From: Tetrapyrgos nigripes
Lineage: Eukaryota > Basidiomycota > Agaricomycetes > Agaricales > Campanellaceae
Assembly: GCA_013368315.1 (NCBI GenBank)
Contig: JAACJM010000333.1
Location: 1-64,000, forward strand
DNA length: 64,000 nt
Direction: 5' to 3'
The position numbers and the translations under genes were made by a program. The notes beneath the pieces are model-generated. The model saw only the letters and a list, made by a program, of their open reading frames with translations. It ran no database searches and was not told the DNA's origin. How positions within the stretch are numbered: the stretch's first letter is position 1; each line of letters starts with the position of its first letter. This document shows, in pieces, positions 44,335 to 54,383 of this stretch.

Positions 44335-45966
44335 CAGTGGCCAAAAAAATTGTCCACATGTTTGGCACTTTTGGAAAGATTGCTGATTTAAGAGCTATTG
44401 AGCAGAAATCTCAAAATATGGCTGGTGGTAGCAAGAAAGCCTTTGATTAGAGCTACAATAATCTGTCTATTTTGTCTTATTTGGCCACATATCTGTGGAG
44501 TTATGATTGATTTAAAATTGTATGTCATTTGGACATTTTTTGAGTTGCCACTTCAAAATCATTATTGCAATAACCTGATGTGTTATACATGATGTCATGG
44601 GTGGAGCTGTACAGTAATGTGATGTATACACCATAATGATGTCATAGCTGCCAGCTGGTGCATACATAGCAACATACAGATGCTCTACAGCTTCTATGAA
44701 AATCATGGGGTCCCTCATATCAGCCCAGAAAGACAATCTCTACTCTCTCCTCCAAACTGCCCCTCCCTCTATCAAAATTTCAGCTCAGACTGAAGTATGA
44801 AAGCAGAGTGTTGCTTTTATAGGTAGAGAGACATGTTCTGATAAAGGAAACCATTGGATATAGCACTTTAGAAAATTAATACCAGCTGAAAAATGGCCAC
44901 CTCTGGATCAACTCCCATATTATTAATGCTTTCCAGGATTTTGTTACTTAAGATGGTCATATAGTGTTTGCAATCTATCTTCCCCTTCATCTGGACCATT
45001 TTTACTGCTTACTGTTGCCCCATACCTACCCCATCATGTCATTTTCTCTCTCAAATGTCATCATTTCTGTCACATCTTGCTGTACCATGAATTTATCTCT
45101 CTTTTCTCACACATGCTGGGGCATATTTGCCCCAAAATAATTGGTTTTGGTCTTATCTGAGAAAATAACCCACTTCTAGCCTTCTACAGCCCGGTCTTTT
45201 TACATCTGTGCAAACTTCAAGTGAGCCTTGCTGCAAGTCACTGTAAGTTTGCACTTGTTCTGTGTTTTGGAGATCACCACAAGACGTTTTCAGGAATGTT
45301 TTGGCTGTTATAGATTAGGACAGGTTGTCCAAGAAGCCTTGATGTTTCAGGCCACTTGTGTAGCAATCTGGCTTTACCAGAATGGATTTTTTTCCAATCT
45401 AACCTCTTCACAAGTAGTAGAGAGCCTCCTAGGACACCCTGCTGTATTGTTCTCATTGTCTGTATTTGTCTTTTAAGTCACAAAAGTCACTCTTGGCTTC
45501 CATACTCCAGTCTGAGCTGCAATTTTTGCAGATGGAGAGGCAGTTAAGAGGAGTGAGTAGAGATTGTCTTTCTGGGCTGATATGAGGGACCCCATGATTT
45601 TCATAGAGGCTGTAGAGCATCTGTATGTTGCTATGTATGCTCCAGCTGACAGCTATGACATCATTGTAGTTTATACATTACATTACTGTACAGCTCCACC
45701 CATGACATCATGTATAACACATCAGGTTATTGCAATAATGATTTTGAAGTGGCAACTCAAAAAATTGTCCAAATGACATACAATTTTAAATCAATCATAA
45801 CTCCACAGATATGTGGCCAAATAAGACAAAACAGACAGATTATTGTAACTCTAATCAAAGGCTTTCTTGCTAGCACCAGCCATGTTTTGAGATTTCTGCT
45901 CAATAGCTCTTAAATCAGCAATCTTTCCAAAAGTGCCAAACATGTGGACAATTTTTTTGGCCACTG
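44335..45966. mobile_element. Tc1/mariner element, dead copy, long TIRs
   Basis: About 410 bp inverted ends beginning CAGTGGCCAAAAAAATTGTC, flanked by TA (44333-44334 and 45967-45968). The middle has minus-strand remains of a transposase similar to 52771-53787 (for instance the region encoding GWSRGGHFSAG-like sequence at 44890), but it is shortened and full of stops. Sister family of the intact element at 52531-54157. Confidence 0.85.
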
Positions 45967-46995
45967 TAAGTATATTACTTGTAAGTAGTAAATACAAAGA
46001 AAAAACCTGAAAAAAAGTGTGCAGGAAGAGGTTTTCAGTGTATGTACCAACCATCTGCCAATCATCCAGTCATCCAAACAGATGCCATCCACTGATGCAG
46101 ATTGGGAAAATTTTGCCACTCATCCAAGTGGATGGATCTGTATCCAATCCTCATCCAATCTGCTAGAAGTCCTATTCATGACTCCTTGATACAGCTGATG
46201 CAAAAGATCAGGAGTAATAGAGCAAAAAATGTCAGTGTAGGAAAGTCTTCCCAAAAAGGGTGTTGGATGGGCTTGATATTTACCTCGAGGCATTTCTGAG
46301 CCCAGACATTGGAACTGATGGCCTTCTCTGGATCATGATATGATGCACTTTGTGGAAAATTGCCCAAAGAATTCTTCCTAATGCAGCACTGAGGACAGTC
46401 ACCATAATAACCACAGGTGACAAGCATTTGCTCAGGATAATCTCCAATGTACATGGTCAAGATAGGATGGCATCTGTGTGATATCCCATCTCAACTTGTC
46501 ATTTTCACCCCTTCTTTCCCAGCGTTCTTCAACAGTGCAACTAAATGAGACATGCAGGAATGAAAGAGGTTTGCGATTATACGTCTTTGGGCAGCTTTAT
46601 TTGTGGTATTTGTTAGGCAAGTTGAAGGTAGATATGCAAGAAACATTTGACTGTGTTGAGAGAGCTTGTGGCGAATTTCCTTAGGTAGGTTCATCCACCG
46701 CCACCATCTAAGATAAATTTCTCAGCTGCCATTTCTTCCAACGTCAATGTCACTACCACATCCAATTCTGACCTCACTTCCTCATCCATCAACAATGCTT
46801 CTACAGAGATTTCCACTCTTCCCATCAACAATGCCAATACTGATACCGTCACTTCCACAAAGGGTCTGGAGGAGGAGCTATATGTTATCTCCAGGGAGGC
46901 AGTTTGCTGGCACCATCCAAGAGAGTGTGAGTTCTGGCCAAACTTATGTCTCTCTCTCAGAGAATGGGCCGTTAATAGGTGGTTTTTGTAATTAA

Positions 46996-48515
46996 GTGCT
47001 AGGAACTACACCCAAACACAAAACCATATACAAATGTAAATGAGACAAGTGTTCTGAGTAGTCAGAGTACTCAAACTCCCAGTTTACTTGTACTATAAGT
47101 ACTTTTGATTGGGGTTTTTCAATGAATTTAGCGCTTAGCATGCGACACAATAAACACAAGTTTAACACCAAGGGGATCAACGAGTCCCAAATCAAACACT
47201 TAATAGACCAAAAGATCAACACAAAGATCACAGTTATAACCTCAAAATGTTCAATCAATTTGAACTCTATTATCTCCAACACACTGTTTATACTTGTAGA
47301 GAGTGCAGTTAAGTTTGTTTAGAAGCTTGAGTCCGTGTTTGATGTCCTCTACTATTGCTAGCAAGATCCAATACTCTACAGTACGTGGCTTGGGTAGCTA
47401 CTCGTAATATCTGGTCCTTTTATACTACTCACAGCTACAACTATACAGTTACCTATTTCTTTTTGAGGTCCGCTAAAAGGTATGTAGAGAAAATACAAAA
47501 CAAATTGAAAAGTCCACTAGCAAGTTCTACCTATTTCCTCGTAAGTAAAGACTTGCTTATTAGGGTACACAGAAACTGTTCAATATTATCTAAATATTCG
47601 TCTTTGTAAGCCATCTGGTGTTTTCGTGTACCGTCCTGGTTAGCAAGCATCACATTTATCATACGTGTCCTTATGCTAGGGGTGTAGGTTTTTCTTGTAG
47701 TTTCTTTATTCCATTCAGTTTTCCTTTCCCTTTTCTCTGATCTTGCTTTATTCGTGTTCTATGTATTGCCAACAGTCTACTACTGAGTCCTACATATGAG
47801 TCCAGCTCTTCTGCAGTCCCGTTTGCATACTTATTCCCCCTTCAATGCTTTCAACACCTAGCTAGACAATTACGGAGAGATTTATCCTTATCCAGAAATA
47901 ATGTTACCCATTTGGGTTGTATTCTGATCGTTCAGATGTACTGCAACTTAGCGCTTCTGTCCCTTATATCTCTATGTAGAGACGTCCATTCACTATCCCC
48001 TCTGTACCAATGGATAGCTGAACTCTCTGGGATCCCATACATATATACTTTGTCCTACTTTTGTCCACTTGTACCTTTTACAGATACTTAAGATTCCCTC
48101 AAAGCCATCTTAGTACTATGGGATTTACCGATACATAGATCTAGACCTAGCGTGCTTGTCCACATGTCCAATCTTAGCGCTGCCTTCTCAGATCGACCTT
48201 TCAGCCAAGGATTGTGCTGCTTACGCATTCCTATGCCTGTGAATAGGGGCTATCCCACACTTCACTGCCCCTTTGGATCACACTAGTGGTACTAGTCGTT
48301 ATGATAGGATTCGAAAGCCTTTGTAGGCTATCTTTATTATTCGGTGGGTCTGCTATCATAACTCCAACTCATACATATCTATCATAGTACTTAGAATGAG
48401 TTGTTTCTCCATCCATAAGCACTTAATATTATTGTACCATTGTTCTCTAGTCCTGCTAGGTATTAACTAGCAGTTCAGGGCTCACCCTAGTCCTCTTATT
48501 CCCTTGAAGAACATC
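46996..48515 (-). repeat. LTR family 1, inverted copy (about 1.5 kb)
   Basis: Reverse complement aligns with 35560-36900 and its tail with 51780-51911. Landmarks are CCTGAACTGCTAGTTAATAC, GCCCCTATTCACAGGC, AGTATAAAAGGACC (promoter-like TATA) and GTACTGTAGAGTATTGG. No internal region is attached, so it may be a solo LTR. I could not find a clear target duplication and the edges are approximate. Confidence 0.6.
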
Positions 48516-48860
48516 AAAGACTGATATTATGGACCAAAATCAAAGTGTGTATACGGCGATTTTGTACGGTGTATCACTGTTACCTGGATGCAGTGCCGGA
48601 GATGGAGGAGTGGGTGGGTCAGTTTGAGGGTCTGGTAGACATCTATCTCCAGATAGAGCATAGCTACCAGTATCATGAGAACAATGGAGTGCTTTGGTAA
48701 AAGATGGAATGGGCTGGGATTCAGGAATGGGAACTGAGGTTAATGGCTTGGGGCATGGTAGGAAGACTTTGGGACATTCGAGAAGGGTGAGACAGACTTT
48801 GCTCCCTTGGACATGATGTCAGGCAAGCACAGCCTGTTCAAGTTTTTGGTGGGTTTAATG

Positions 48861-49452
48861 TAGGGCTCAGGACAGGTACATGTAATTGGCAGGTACAGGT
48901 ATCTGACACAGCCACACCTGCTGGATATGGATACTCCCAGACATGGGTTTAAGTTTGAGAAGACTTAATACCTGTGAATTTTTCTATCTAAACTTCTAAA
49001 TAATATTAATATAGTGTACCTATCATAAATACATACTACTGACTGTGCTTTGCAGTGTCTTTGAAGCCAGAAACATGCGAGAGTAAGTGCCACATCCAAA
49101 TACGGATGCTGCCACATAGCGTTCCCATGGCCAAACTGTGGCTGAAATTGCAGGAAGTCGAAAATTCATCTAAAAAAGCAGCAAAACACTTGCTCAAAAA
49201 ATATTTTAGAAAGTAATCATCATACACTAATCCATATATAGCTTCTACAAAAAGTACAGAGCACTAATTTTGCGAAATACCTGCAGAAAACCTGCAGATA
49301 TCATGTATCCACAGGTACCTGCGGGTCGGATACTCCAGATTATGGGTTACCCGAAGTCAATGACCTGCTGGATACAAGTTTGACTTTTGGAAACACAATT
49401 ACTCATGGGTCCGGATATGGGTTACCTGCAGGTATACCTGTGCTGAGCCCTA
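48861..49452. mobile_element. hAT MITE (592 bp), perfect 8 bp target duplication
   Basis: Ends TAGGGCTCAGGACAGGTA and (inverted) TAGGGCTCAGCACAGGTA. GTTTAATG flanks both sides (48853-48860 and 49453-49460). A different family from the MITEs at 43411 and 18856. It interrupts the plus-strand gene after FKFLVGLM. Confidence 0.87.
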
Positions 49453-49908
49453 GTTTAATGCTGTGTCTTACCATGATTCTCAGAGACCCAGATGAGGACA
49501 ACTTCAATCAACACAATCCCAATCAGAACTTTGCACTTGCTGAATGGGTGGACCTCATGATAACTCCCAAGGAAACTCTTGAACACGTCTACAAGAATGC
49601 CAAGTTCAAGAACCCACCCAAGAAATGGAAGGCTGCTCAGATGGAGGAAAGTGGACCAGATCAGAGAATTACTCGTCGTCGGGCTGCTGAGATTGAGGAG
49701 ATGGAAGTGAGTAAGAAGAGGGGCAAGAAAGGAGAGAAAAAGACAGGAGGGAGAAGAACATTCAAGCCCAAAGGGAAGTGATCATGGCTGGTCATTCTGT
49801 TGTGGGCGTCATGGACTTTCTTTTGTATGCACACTGTATCTATGTGTTAGTTGACTTGTATTTATTTGTGGACTTGTATATAAAAGGTTGATATAGCTAA
49901 CTGGTATA

Positions 49909-50080
49909 CAGTCAGATATCTCATAATGCATAGGGTTTGTTCCAGAAAATCCTTATGCATTTCGACATTTATGCATTATGAGATATGATTTGGGGGGGAA
50001 AGGCCATTTTGTTCTGCCAAAACCTTATGCATTATGACATTTATGCAGTATGAGATAATGCATTATGAGATGTCCGACTG
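49909..50080. mobile_element. Tc1/pogo-like MITE (172 bp)
   Basis: Ends CAGTCAGATATCTCATAATG and (inverted) CAGTCGGACATCTCATAATG, flanked by TA (49907-49908 and 50081-50082). Internal words TTATGCATTATGA repeat. No frame. Confidence 0.75.
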
Positions 50081-50091
50081 TATATATATGG

Positions 50092-50430
50092 GCACATAGT
50101 ATGAAAGCTCAAAGAGTAGCTGTGAACTGTATGAGACAGTGACTTGTGTCCCAGTATTGTAGTGGACTTCATACATGACAAGAATATTACAGCAATTATA
50201 GTACATAAGTAAATAGCCGTATTGAAATACTGGATTGCAAAGTTTTTACAAGTCTCACAACCTGGCATAGTATGAAAGCTCAAACAGTGACCATGAAATG
50301 AACGAGACAGTGACACCAGTATTGTAGTGGGACCTCATACATACTTTGAGCAATTATAGAATGATTGTAAGTTCTGACAATAGCTGATACTGGACTGGAA
50401 AATTTTTACAAGTCCCATGTTGTCTGTGTG
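50092..50430. repeat. two tandem units of about 175 bp
   Basis: CATAGTATGAAAGCTCAAA at 50096 and 50269, CCAGTATTGTAGTGG at 50151 and 50317, and TTTTTACAAGTC at 50243 and 50403 define two diverged direct copies. Function unknown. Confidence 0.6.
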
Positions 50431-50533
50431 AGACTGTAATTCCTGCCCAAACTCCAACCTGAGTACAGCAATTGATTATGCTAATTAGTGGGCTGTAAGA
50501 TTGATATGAGCAATGACCTCAATGCAATACATC

Positions 50534-50738
50534 GTGGGCAGCAAACCATATTTGGGACATTGAAAAACACGAACTTAAATTACCAGTTTTTCAAAGCAGC
50601 TTTTGCTCCCTGGGCCTACTCCATATGGGACCGATTTGAGGCTGATATTCCATATGGAGTATGCCTGGGGCTGAGCAAAAATCCGTCATTTAAGTTTAAG
50701 ATTTTTCCAAGCTCCAAATATGCATCGCCATCCGCAGT
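50534..50738. mobile_element. palindromic MITE, CACCTT family, diverged copy 3
   Basis: Shares CTACTCCATATGGGACC, GATTTGAGGC and the fold-back layout with 30294-30502 and 32154-32361. The outer ends are too diverged to define a target duplication. Confidence 0.55.
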
Positions 50739-51039
50739 GACAACTATATTGAGATACAGGTTGAGGGAATCAAACCTGTGGTCAAGTCCCCATGCCCATG
50801 TGATAATCAGTTATTAAATATGCACCTACAGATGTAAGCAGTGTAGCTCCATAAGGATGCATTGTGCATACATCATTGTATGTATCTCCGAATCCTACAC
50901 TTGGCTTACTGTAAGCGAGATCTGCTCAACCAATGCAAAGGAAGTTAAGAGAGAGTTCCTCAAGTGATATGTAAGCTGGAAAATAGCACCATGCCACCCC
51001 ATGCCACCCTTGCCACTAGATGCCGATGCCCTGCCATAT

Positions 51040-51711
51040 TATGTTCAATTAATTATAAAACTAGACTCTCTCAGAGACACACCATCTACTCAGGTCAATG
51101 ACACTGCAAATTCTGAAACTGATCAAAGTACCAGTATGTCTAGATTTCTGTCTGATACTGAAGGATCTTGCTCAATCTAGAATTCTAGTCAACTCAGAAA
51201 AAACATTCCCATTTCTCCCAGAGCATACATCATTTATAAATCTAGATTCTATTCCATTAGATGGTCAGGAAACCTCAGAAAAACTATTGAGGATGATAGA
51301 ATTTAAGCTGACAACTATAGCAGTGATATTGTAAATACTTATCAAGTATTGACTGTGTACAATCATCTAAATGTCTCTGGAATTATTTACTATGGACTGT
51401 ATATATGAAAAAAGTCTTTTAGTGGCTAGCTAAGTTAGCCATGCTCTTGCTTGCTAACATGATGGCCAAGTCTAATTTTTGAAAAAGAAAAGTTTTCCCA
51501 GGCATTGGTTGCTTTGCGGCACTTGCGAATTGATTTATACAAAGCCGCCAGTGGGATTTGCCAGGATTCCTTAGGATTACACTTGATCTTCTCATTATAA
51601 TCTCAGACTCTTCTCACTGATGCTTTTTTTAGTGGATTCCAAATCTTCTCACAATATTCTCAGGCTCTTCTCATTGAAAAGAGCTACTTATGCCTGCAGT
51701 GTGGACTTGTG
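51040..51711. repeat. Plavaka right TIR (uninterrupted)
   Basis: About 670 bp inverted relative to the left TIR. It lacks the 4.15 kb and 105 bp insertions found in the left arm, so it serves as their empty-site reference. Confidence 0.75.
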
Positions 51712-51967
51712 GAACTGGTTATTAAGGCATTTGGGCCTACAAATTGTGAATTGAAACTATTGGTTATACCTTTGTGGACATTGTTATAGTCTTTGTGTGT
51801 GTTGAACTTGTGTGCATTCATGCAAAAACCTACCAAAACCCCCAAAAGTCCTTGTAGTACAAGTGAACTGTTGAGTATTCTGACTACTCAGAATGCTCGC
51901 ACTTTATAATTTTTATAAAAGTCTTTAACTTTGTGTTTGTTCTACACTTACACAAAAGACACCTATT
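51712..51967 (+). repeat. LTR family 1, 3' LTR, right portion
   Basis: Continues the LTR interrupted at 36900. GTTGAACTTGTGTGCATTCA, AGTCCTTGTAGTACAAGTGA and TTCTGACTACTCAGAA match the end of the inverted copy at 47020-47140. It abuts gypsy 1 coding sequence at about 51968. Confidence 0.6.
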
Positions 51968-52350
51968 AATGAGATTGTGGAAAAGGTTGGAGATCTAGAC
52001 TATTGGTTAGACCTCCCTGAATCTCTTAATCATCTACACCCAGTATTCCACATTGACAAACTCTACCCCTACAAGGGTAATTTGGTGAATGGGCTCTTAC
52101 CTGAGGAGCCAGAGCCAGTATACCTTGAGGGGGAGGATAAGCCCAAGTATGAAGTGGACACCATTCTGGATAGCAGGATATGATGGAGGTGACTGGAATA
52201 CTTTGTCAAGTGGAAAGGGTACAACAACAGTCACAACTCATGGGAGCCAGTTGCAAACCTCAAAATGCGAAGCACAAGATCACAGCATTCCACAAGAAGT
52301 ACCCAGAGGCAACAAAGATTTAGGATTCATCGAGGACAATGAAGTGTAGG
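51968..52350 (+). pseudogene. gypsy 1 pol: GPY/F end and chromodomain
   Basis: Reads EIVEKVGDLDYWLDLP, HLHPVFHIDKLYPYKG, then KPKYEVDTILDSR and, after two in-frame TGA codons, LEYFVKWKGYNNSHNSWEP. The latter is a chromodomain that in chromoviruses guides integration to modified histones. Both TGA codons fall where the family often has Arg, so CGA-to-TGA change is likely. Confidence 0.8.
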
Positions 52351-52530
52351 AGGGGGGTAATGTCATGACATCTATATTTGGTACTATTTATTTCTTCTTG
52401 TCTCTGTATCCTCGGACCTTTACACCATATGACTCTTGTTCCACATGCTACGCTCCAATACAGCTTCTTTTACAGCTTCCTTTACAGCTTTGGTTACAGC
52501 TTCCTCTACACCTTTACTTTTACATATATA

Positions 52531-54157
52531 CAGTGGGTCAAAAAATTGTCCACATGTTTCGCATTTTTGGAAAGATTGCCAATTTAAGCAATACTGAGTA
52601 GAGATATTAAAATGTGGTCAGTGATGGGCAGAAAGCCCTTGATAATCGCTACAATATTCTGTCTGTTTTGTCTTATTTGGCTTAAAACTCATCGAGATAT
52701 GACTGATTTAAAATGGTATGTCATTTGGACAATTTTTTGACATGCAAGTGAAAATACAGAAAGTGCTAGCTCAGTACTTCGTATGCCCTCCTTTGGCCTT
52801 CAACACAGCCTCAATCCTTCTAGGCATGCTCCTGATCAATTTCTGACAATCTTCTTCTGTGATTTCATCCCACTTTTCAGCTGCTCTGTCCCATATTTCC
52901 CAAACTCCAGAGGGTGCTGTGTCATATCCATTGAGCTTGTGTTTGAGGGTTGTCCAGAGGTGTTCAATGGGGTTCAGGTCAGGAGATTGAGCAGGCCAGC
53001 TCATGCAATGGATGTTGTTGTCTTCAAACCACTTGGTGGCCAGTTTTGACTTGTGTTTAGGATCATTGTCTTGCTGAAAAATGGCCACCTCTGGATCAAC
53101 ACCCAAAATATCCATGCTCTCCAGAAGGTTGTTCTCCAAAATGTCCACATACTGCTCTGCATTCATCCTGCCCTCCACCTCTGCCATGTTTCCAACTCCT
53201 TCCCACCCCATACATCCCCACACCATGATATTTCCTCCTCCAAATTTGACTGTTTCCACCACATTTCTCTCTCCCAAGGATTCACCCTTCCTCCCCCACA
53301 CATACTGCTGTCCATCTGACCCATATTGATTGATTTTAGTCTCATCTGACCAAATAACCCTTTTCCAGTCATCCACAGTCCAGTTTCTGTACTTCTGTGC
53401 AAAGTTTAAACGAGCCTTCCTGTGAGCTGCAGTGAGTTTGGGCTTCTTCTTCGTTTTAGATGTGTCCACATCATGCCTGAGAAGGGAATTTCGAATGGTT
53501 TGGGTGGAGACAGGTTGGTCAAGGAGGGGATTGATGTTTCTGGCCACTTCTGTAGCATTTTCAGCTTTGCCAGTGTTGATTTGTTGGATAGCAGCACGTT
53601 CATCAGTGGTAGACAGCTTTCTAGGACGCCCTGCTTGATGGTTCTCCTTGTCAGGATACATCTCTTTGGCCAGAGAAGCAATCTTTGACTTGGATACCCC
53701 AGTTTTAGCAGAGATTTCCCTGGATGAAGCAGAAGTTTGGAGGAGAGAGAGGATATTGTCTTTCTGGGTGGATGTGATGGGTCTCATGATTTGATGAGGG
53801 CTATAGAACAACTGGATGCCCTTATATATGGTCCAGCTGGCAGCTATGATATCATTATGATGTAGCCATTGCATCATTGTACAACTCCACTTATGATGTC
53901 ATCTATGAGACATCACATAGTTACAATACTGATTTTGAAGTGGCAACTCAAAAAATTGTCCAAATGACATACCATTTTAAATCAATCATATCTCCATGAG
54001 TTTTGAGCCAAATAGGACAAATAAAACAGATTATTGTAGCTCTTATCAAGGGCGTTCTGCCCATCACTGACCACATTTCAATATCTCTACTCAGTATTGC
54101 TTAAATTGGCAATCTTTCCAAAAATGCGAAACATGTGGACAATTTTTTGACCCACTG
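52531..54157. mobile_element. Tc1/mariner element, apparently intact (1627 bp)
   Basis: Long inverted ends (about 215 bp) beginning CAGTGGGTCAAAAAATTGTC, flanked by TA (52529-52530 and 54158-54159). It encloses a complete transposase frame on the minus strand. The ends differ at few positions. Confidence 0.9.
52771..53787 (-). CDS. Tc1 family DD34E transposase
   Basis: 338 residues from the ATG at 53787. The frame stays open upstream to 53877, but that stretch lacks Tc1 features, so I chose the internal Met (MRPITSTQKDNIL). Residues 1-110 form two helix-turn-helix units (SSREISAKTGVSKSKIASLA and VSTQTIRNSLLR) with a GRPRKLS hinge. Catalytic residues: Asp in IWSDETKINQ, Asp in FQQDNDPKHK and Glu in LNPIEHLW, with 34 residues between the last two. 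No internal stop. It cuts at the element ends and inserts at TA. This is the only mobile-element enzyme here that looks complete. Confidence 0.9.
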   Translation of the reverse strand: MRPITSTQKDNILSLLQTSASSREISAKTGVSKSKIASLAKEMYPDKENHQAGRPRKLSTTDERAAIQQINTGKAENATEVARNINPLLDQPVSTQTIRNSLLRHDVDTSKTKKKPKLTAAHRKARLNFAQKYRNWTVDDWKRVIWSDETKINQYGSDGQQYVWGRKGESLGERNVVETVKFGGGNIMVWGCMGWEGVGNMAEVEGRMNAEQYVDILENNLLESMDILGVDPEVAIFQQDNDPKHKSKLATKWFEDNNIHCMSWPAQSPDLNPIEHLWTTLKHKLNGYDTAPSGVWEIWDRAAEKWDEITEEDCQKLIRSMPRRIEAVLKAKGGHTKY

Positions 54158-54383
54158 TAAACCCTGTCCTGACACCTGGTTCCCCATCTCGACCTCTTCG
54201 TCGTTGGGACCAGGTGTGTATCTCCCTTTTCATTACTTCTTTCACCTTTACTGATGGGCACTGCAGTTCCAGTACTTATTGCTGTCTGTTAGTTGAGTCG
54301 AGCCTGTAGCTCCTCATTATTGCTATCTAAGTGCTCGCCTCTTTGTGACACCCCCAAGTAGATATACGTATACGTACATGACA

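Larger units (their letters stand above)
43411..46174. mobile_element. hAT MITE (outer) in Plavaka transposase, 8 bp target duplication
   Basis: Ends TAGGGCTCCTAG and CTAGAAGTCCTA are inverted. TTCATGAC flanks both sides (43403-43410 and 46175-46182). Without the insert the transposase frame reads HQLYQGVMKHLISWL. The inverted match extends over about 110 bp. Minus two later insertions, the element is about 590 bp. There is no coding frame. Confidence 0.82.
41912..46694 (-). pseudogene. Plavaka-type transposase, split by nested insertions
   Basis: From right to left on the minus strand: LAYLPSTCLTNTTNKAAQRR and LFHSCMSHLVALLKNAGKEG (46690-46490), MYIGDYPEQMLVTCGYYGDC with CPQCC (46460), WAQKCLEVNIKPIQHPFWE, ITPDLLHQLYQGVM, then a 2.76 kb interruption. 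The frame resumes with KHLISWLSKICGAG, FHKGISSLSWVSGAEHKQIC, NFPKLHAMCHYVCSIKLYG, EHLHIDFTKDAY, KHLAYIEWFTKF and SMHLLPKWGG. These are characteristic blocks of Plavaka transposases, common in Agaricomycetes and distantly CACTA-like. The N terminus is missing and several frameshifts occur at 42350-42900. It would have cut and joined the CACTG ends. Confidence 0.8.
46700..49781 (+). pseudogene. second gene of the Plavaka element, split by two insertions
   Basis: Head-to-head with the transposase. The visible frame runs from about 46720 (NVNVTTTSNSDLTSSSINNA, then EELYVISREAVCWHHPRECE, FWPNLCLSLREWAVNRWFL) to the LTR at about 46996. It resumes at about 48540 as HCYLDAVPEMEEWVGQFEGL, WAGIQEWELRLMAWGMVGRL and GKHSLFKFLVGLM. 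It is broken by a MITE at 48861 and ends with LRDPDEDNFNQHNPNQNFAL, EWVDLMITPKETLEHVYKNA and a very basic tail (KKRGKKGEKKTGGRRTFKPK). The basic tail suggests nuclear or DNA binding. Function unknown. Stops near 48701 and a shift near 48798 show decay. Confidence 0.5.
36901..51711. mobile_element. Plavaka-type (CACTA-like) DNA transposon with long TIRs, heavily interrupted
   Basis: The left end CACTGCAGGCATAAGTAGCT is matched by the inverted right end at 51711. Inversion continues for about 670 bp: 36901-37168 plus 41321-41862 on the left, and 51711-51040 on the right. TGG flanks both sides (36898-36900 and 51712-51714), a 3 bp target duplication. LTR family 1 sequence is interrupted exactly at these points. 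Inside, a Plavaka transposase runs on the minus strand and a second gene on the plus strand. At least six later insertions lie within. Confidence 0.75.
33381..54383 (+). mobile_element. Ty3/gypsy element 1, split by about 17.9 kb of nested insertions
   Basis: Left part 33381-34083 holds the end of RNase H (HHPGKANTQADALSHLPSHQ) and an internally deleted integrase ending KLGDQQLGPY. The right part from about 51968 continues with EIVEKVGDLDYWLDLP, then HPVFHIDKLYP and a chromodomain, followed by a purine tract and the 3' LTR (52361-54383). The protein joins in frame across 34083/51968, so everything between arrived later. The 5' half of the element is missing. Confidence 0.8.
52361..54383 (+). 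repeat. gypsy 1 3' LTR with nested Tc1 element
   Basis: Follows a GGAGGGGGGTAA purine tract. Starts TGTCATGACATC and ends CATGACA. Subtracting the 1627 bp Tc1 and one TA leaves an LTR of about 394 bp. Confidence 0.75.

Noticed and set aside
53053..53688. Plus-strand frames across the Tc1 transposase
   Set aside because: Antisense shadows of the transposase. They contain none of its motifs.
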